Shown in pieces: positions 5,820 through 7,457 of a stretch of DNA of 7,457 nucleotides. Within the stretch, counting starts at the first letter, position 1. The number at the start of each line of letters is the position of its first letter. The notes beneath the pieces are model-generated. The model had not been told where the DNA came from and searched no databases. It saw only the letters and a program-made list of their open reading frames with translations. The translations under genes were made by a program, and so were the position numbers. Source of the DNA: an uncultured Senegalimassilia sp. (GTDB taxonomy: Bacteria > Actinomycetota > Coriobacteriia > Coriobacteriales > Eggerthellaceae); NCBI GenBank assembly GCA_937925385.1, contig CALEWN010000012.1, positions 1 through 7,457 of the forward strand. Direction: 5' to 3'.

Positions 5820-6665
5820 ATGACCTTAACAGAAGAACAAGCCTCAAAACTACAAAGGGCGGAGGAGGTTCTAGGCTACTCGTTTTCCAACAAGCAGCTC
5901 ATCTTGTCCGCCATCACGCACCCGTCGGCCACCGAAGGCCGAGCGGTGAAGTATTCCTATGAGCGCCTGGAGTTTTTGGGCGACTCCATTTTGGGCGCCA
6001 TCGTGGCCGATGTCGCCTTCGAGCGCTTCCATGAGCTCGACGAAGGCGGTCTGACGCGCATCAAGGTGGCGCTTGTGTCGGGTGCAAGCCTGTCGGATGT
6101 GGCTTCGGGCCTGGGCTTCGCCGACATCATCGTGTTCGGTTCCTCGGAGACGGGCACGGGCAAGCGCGGTCTGCACTCGGCGCTCGAAAACGTCTACGAG
6201 GCCGTAGTGGCCGCGTTGTACCTTGATGGCGGCGTGGAGGTGGCGCGCGATTTCATCTACCGCACGCTTATCCCGCGCATGTGCGAGGAGATGGCGCTCG
6301 AGCCGGAAAACCCGAAAAGCGCGCTGCAGGAGCGTCTGCAGGAAGACGGCATCACGCCCACCTACAAACTTGTGGAAACGCAGGGCCCGCCTCATGACCG
6401 CACGTTCGTCGCCCAGGTGTTTGCGGGCAATCAAGGCCTTGCCCGTGGCACGGGCCGCACGAAAAAGGAAGCGGAAAGCCAGGCGGCGAAGTCCACGCTG
6501 GCGCGTCTCGGCGAGTTTTTCGGTTTGGGCATGAATGAGCAGGCCCGCGCCGAGAAGGCCGCCGCGGCCAAGCGGGCAAAAGCGGATAAAGCTGCGGCCC
6601 GCGCCGAGGAGAAGGCGCGCAAGAAGCACGAGCGCGAGCTGCATAAGAGCATGAAACAGGGCTAG
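5820..6665 (+). CDS. rnc: Ribonuclease III with Asn at a catalytic Asp position and a basic C-terminal tail
   Basis: RNase III cleaves double-stranded RNA, maturing rRNA precursors and some mRNAs. The 281-aa product exceeds the usual 220-240. The nuclease domain (about 1-155) carries the signature ERLEFLGDS at 48-56; E48, E51, D55 and E75 match E. coli E38, E41, D45 and E65 at a constant offset of 10. In the second catalytic cluster, LENVYEAVVAALYLD, E127 matches E117 but the position of D114 is N124. A dsRNA-binding domain follows at about 165-235 (PKSALQERLQ ... GRTKKEAESQAAKSTLARL). Residues 238-281 form an Ala/Lys/Arg/Glu-rich tail. Start at 5820 rests on GGAGG 4 bases upstream. The stop is 3 bases before smc, and rnc-smc is a common bacterial pair. 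Activity is likely but altered metal binding is possible. Confidence 0.95.
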   Translation: MTLTEEQASKLQRAEEVLGYSFSNKQLILSAITHPSATEGRAVKYSYERLEFLGDSILGAIVADVAFERFHELDEGGLTRIKVALVSGASLSDVASGLGFADIIVFGSSETGTGKRGLHSALENVYEAVVAALYLDGGVEVARDFIYRTLIPRMCEEMALEPENPKSALQERLQEDGITPTYKLVETQGPPHDRTFVAQVFAGNQGLARGTGRTKKEAESQAAKSTLARLGEFFGLGMNEQARAEKAAAAKRAKADKAAARAEEKARKKHERELHKSMKQG

Positions 6666-6668
6666 CGC

Positions 6669-7457
6669 ATGTACTTGAAGTCGCTCGTGCTCAAGGGCTT
6701 CAAGTCGTTCGCCGACAGAAGCGCGCTTTCCCTGGAGCCCGGCATCACCGCCGTGGTGGGTCCGAACGGCTCCGGCAAATCCAATATCTCCGATGCCGTG
6801 CTGTGGGTGCTTGGCGAGCGCAACGCCAAGCACCTGCGCGGTCAGGCTATGGAAGACGTCATCTTCGCAGGTTCGTCGGCCCGAAAGGCCACGGGCCTTG
6901 CCGAGGTTGAGCTAGTGCTCGACAATTCCGACGGCAAGCTGCCCGTCGATTTCAACGAGGTGTCCATCACGCGCCGCATGTATCGCAGCGGCGAAAGCGA
7001 ATATCTCATCAACGGCAGCGTGGCGCGTCGCATGGACGTGCTCGACATCCTGCATGATTCCGGTTTGGGAACCGGCACGCACTCCATCATCGGCCAGGGC
7101 AGCCTGGACTCCATCTTGCAATCCAAGCCCGAGGACCGCCGCGCGCTCATCGAGGAGGCCGCCGGCGTGCTCAAGCACAAGCAGCGCAAGGCGAAAAGCG
7201 AGCGCAAACTGGCCGCCATGGACGCCACGCTCGCGCGCGTGCGCGATGTGGCGGGCGAGGTGGGACGGCAGCTCGGCCCGCTTGAGCGCAAGGCGAAGAA
7301 AGCCCGCGCCTACCAGGAACTTTCCGGGCAGCTTACCGATGTCAGCCTTGCCCTGGCCGTCGACGACCTGCGTTGCCTGCGTCAAAGCTGGGATGAGGCG
7401 TGCGCCGGCGAGCATCAGTCGGTGGAAGACCTTCAGGCGCGTCATCAGGATATCTCC
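6669..7457 (+). CDS. smc: Chromosome partition protein SMC, N-terminal part, cut by the window edge
   Basis: SMC is the large ATPase subunit of the bacterial condensin SMC-ScpA-ScpB, which extrudes DNA loops and helps segregate chromosomes. The frame is open from ATG 6669 to the last base, 263 codons of about 1,150-1,200 expected. [16 protein letters not shown] is the standard opening. Walker A GPNGSGKS is at residues 31-38, followed by [26 protein letters not shown] and [37 protein letters not shown] marks the exit into the first coiled-coil arm. Walker B, the ABC signature and the hinge lie beyond the window. A weak AGGG inside the end of rnc (6658-6661) lies 7 bases before the ATG. The 3-base gap to rnc suggests translational coupling. 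The partner genes scpA and scpB are not in view. A related Rad50/SbcC-type ATPase is excluded by the SMC-specific opening. Confidence 0.96.
   Translation, partial: MYLKSLVLKGFKSFADRSALSLEPGITAVVGPNGSGKSNISDAVLWVLGERNAKHLRGQAMEDVIFAGSSARKATGLAEVELVLDNSDGKLPVDFNEVSITRRMYRSGESEYLINGSVARRMDVLDILHDSGLGTGTHSIIGQGSLDSILQSKPEDRRALIEEAAGVLKHKQRKAKSERKLAAMDATLARVRDVAGEVGRQLGPLERKAKKARAYQELSGQLTDVSLALAVDDLRCLRQSWDEACAGEHQSVEDLQARHQDIS

Noticed and set aside
5871..6833. A 320-codon open frame on the - strand opposite rnc and the smc start
   Set aside because: No recognisable motif and no ribosome binding site; open antisense frames are expected opposite GC-rich genes.
1..7457. Hidden mobile element, CRISPR array, toxin-antitoxin pair, tRNA or phage remnant
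   Set aside because: No direct repeats, transposase-like frames, tRNA-like folds or spacer arrays were seen; nearly every base belongs to a conserved housekeeping gene or a short spacer.

Overview
This is a housekeeping stretch of a GC-rich bacterial chromosome. All nine recognisable genes lie on the + strand. They are recG (5' end cut off), rsmD, coaD, a SepIVA/DivIVA-like coiled-coil gene, a DUF177 (YceD) gene, rpmF, plsX, rnc and smc (3' end cut off). The high GC, the GC-biased third codon positions and the coaD / SepIVA-like / DUF177 order known from actinobacteria point to an actinomycetote. A plsX directly before rnc-smc suggests a Coriobacteriia/Eggerthellales-type organism. The phylum is a fairly safe inference; the class is a guess from gene order.

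Region 1 (1-3025) holds recG, rsmD and coaD. These cover fork rescue/recombination, 16S rRNA m2G966 methylation and the penultimate step of coenzyme A synthesis. Gaps are 55 and 24 bases and each downstream gene has its own Shine-Dalgarno, so they look like one transcription unit. A 238-base spacer follows, with a perfect 12-bp hairpin (3099-3130) that probably ends this unit.

Region 2 (3264-4602) holds the SepIVA-like gene, which overlaps the DUF177 gene by one base (TAATG). A 152-base spacer with a plausible sigma-70-type promoter (4323-4351) follows, then rpmF, encoding zinc-ribbon ribosomal protein bL32. A strong 13-bp hairpin with a T-rich tail (4631-4676) sits between rpmF and plsX.

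Region 3 (4729-7457) holds plsX (acyl-phosphate synthesis for membrane phospholipids), rnc (RNase III) and smc (chromosome condensation ATPase). rnc and smc are only 3 bases apart.

I found no mobile element, CRISPR array, tRNA, rRNA or defence system, and no candidate for a wholly new system. The most interesting details lie inside familiar proteins. RNase III has Asn where the family has a catalytic Asp (E. coli D114), and a 44-residue basic Ala/Lys tail. RecG has an acidic insertion of about 34 residues in its second helicase domain and has lost the usual PPGR segment. The SepIVA-like protein is much shorter than its mycobacterial counterpart.
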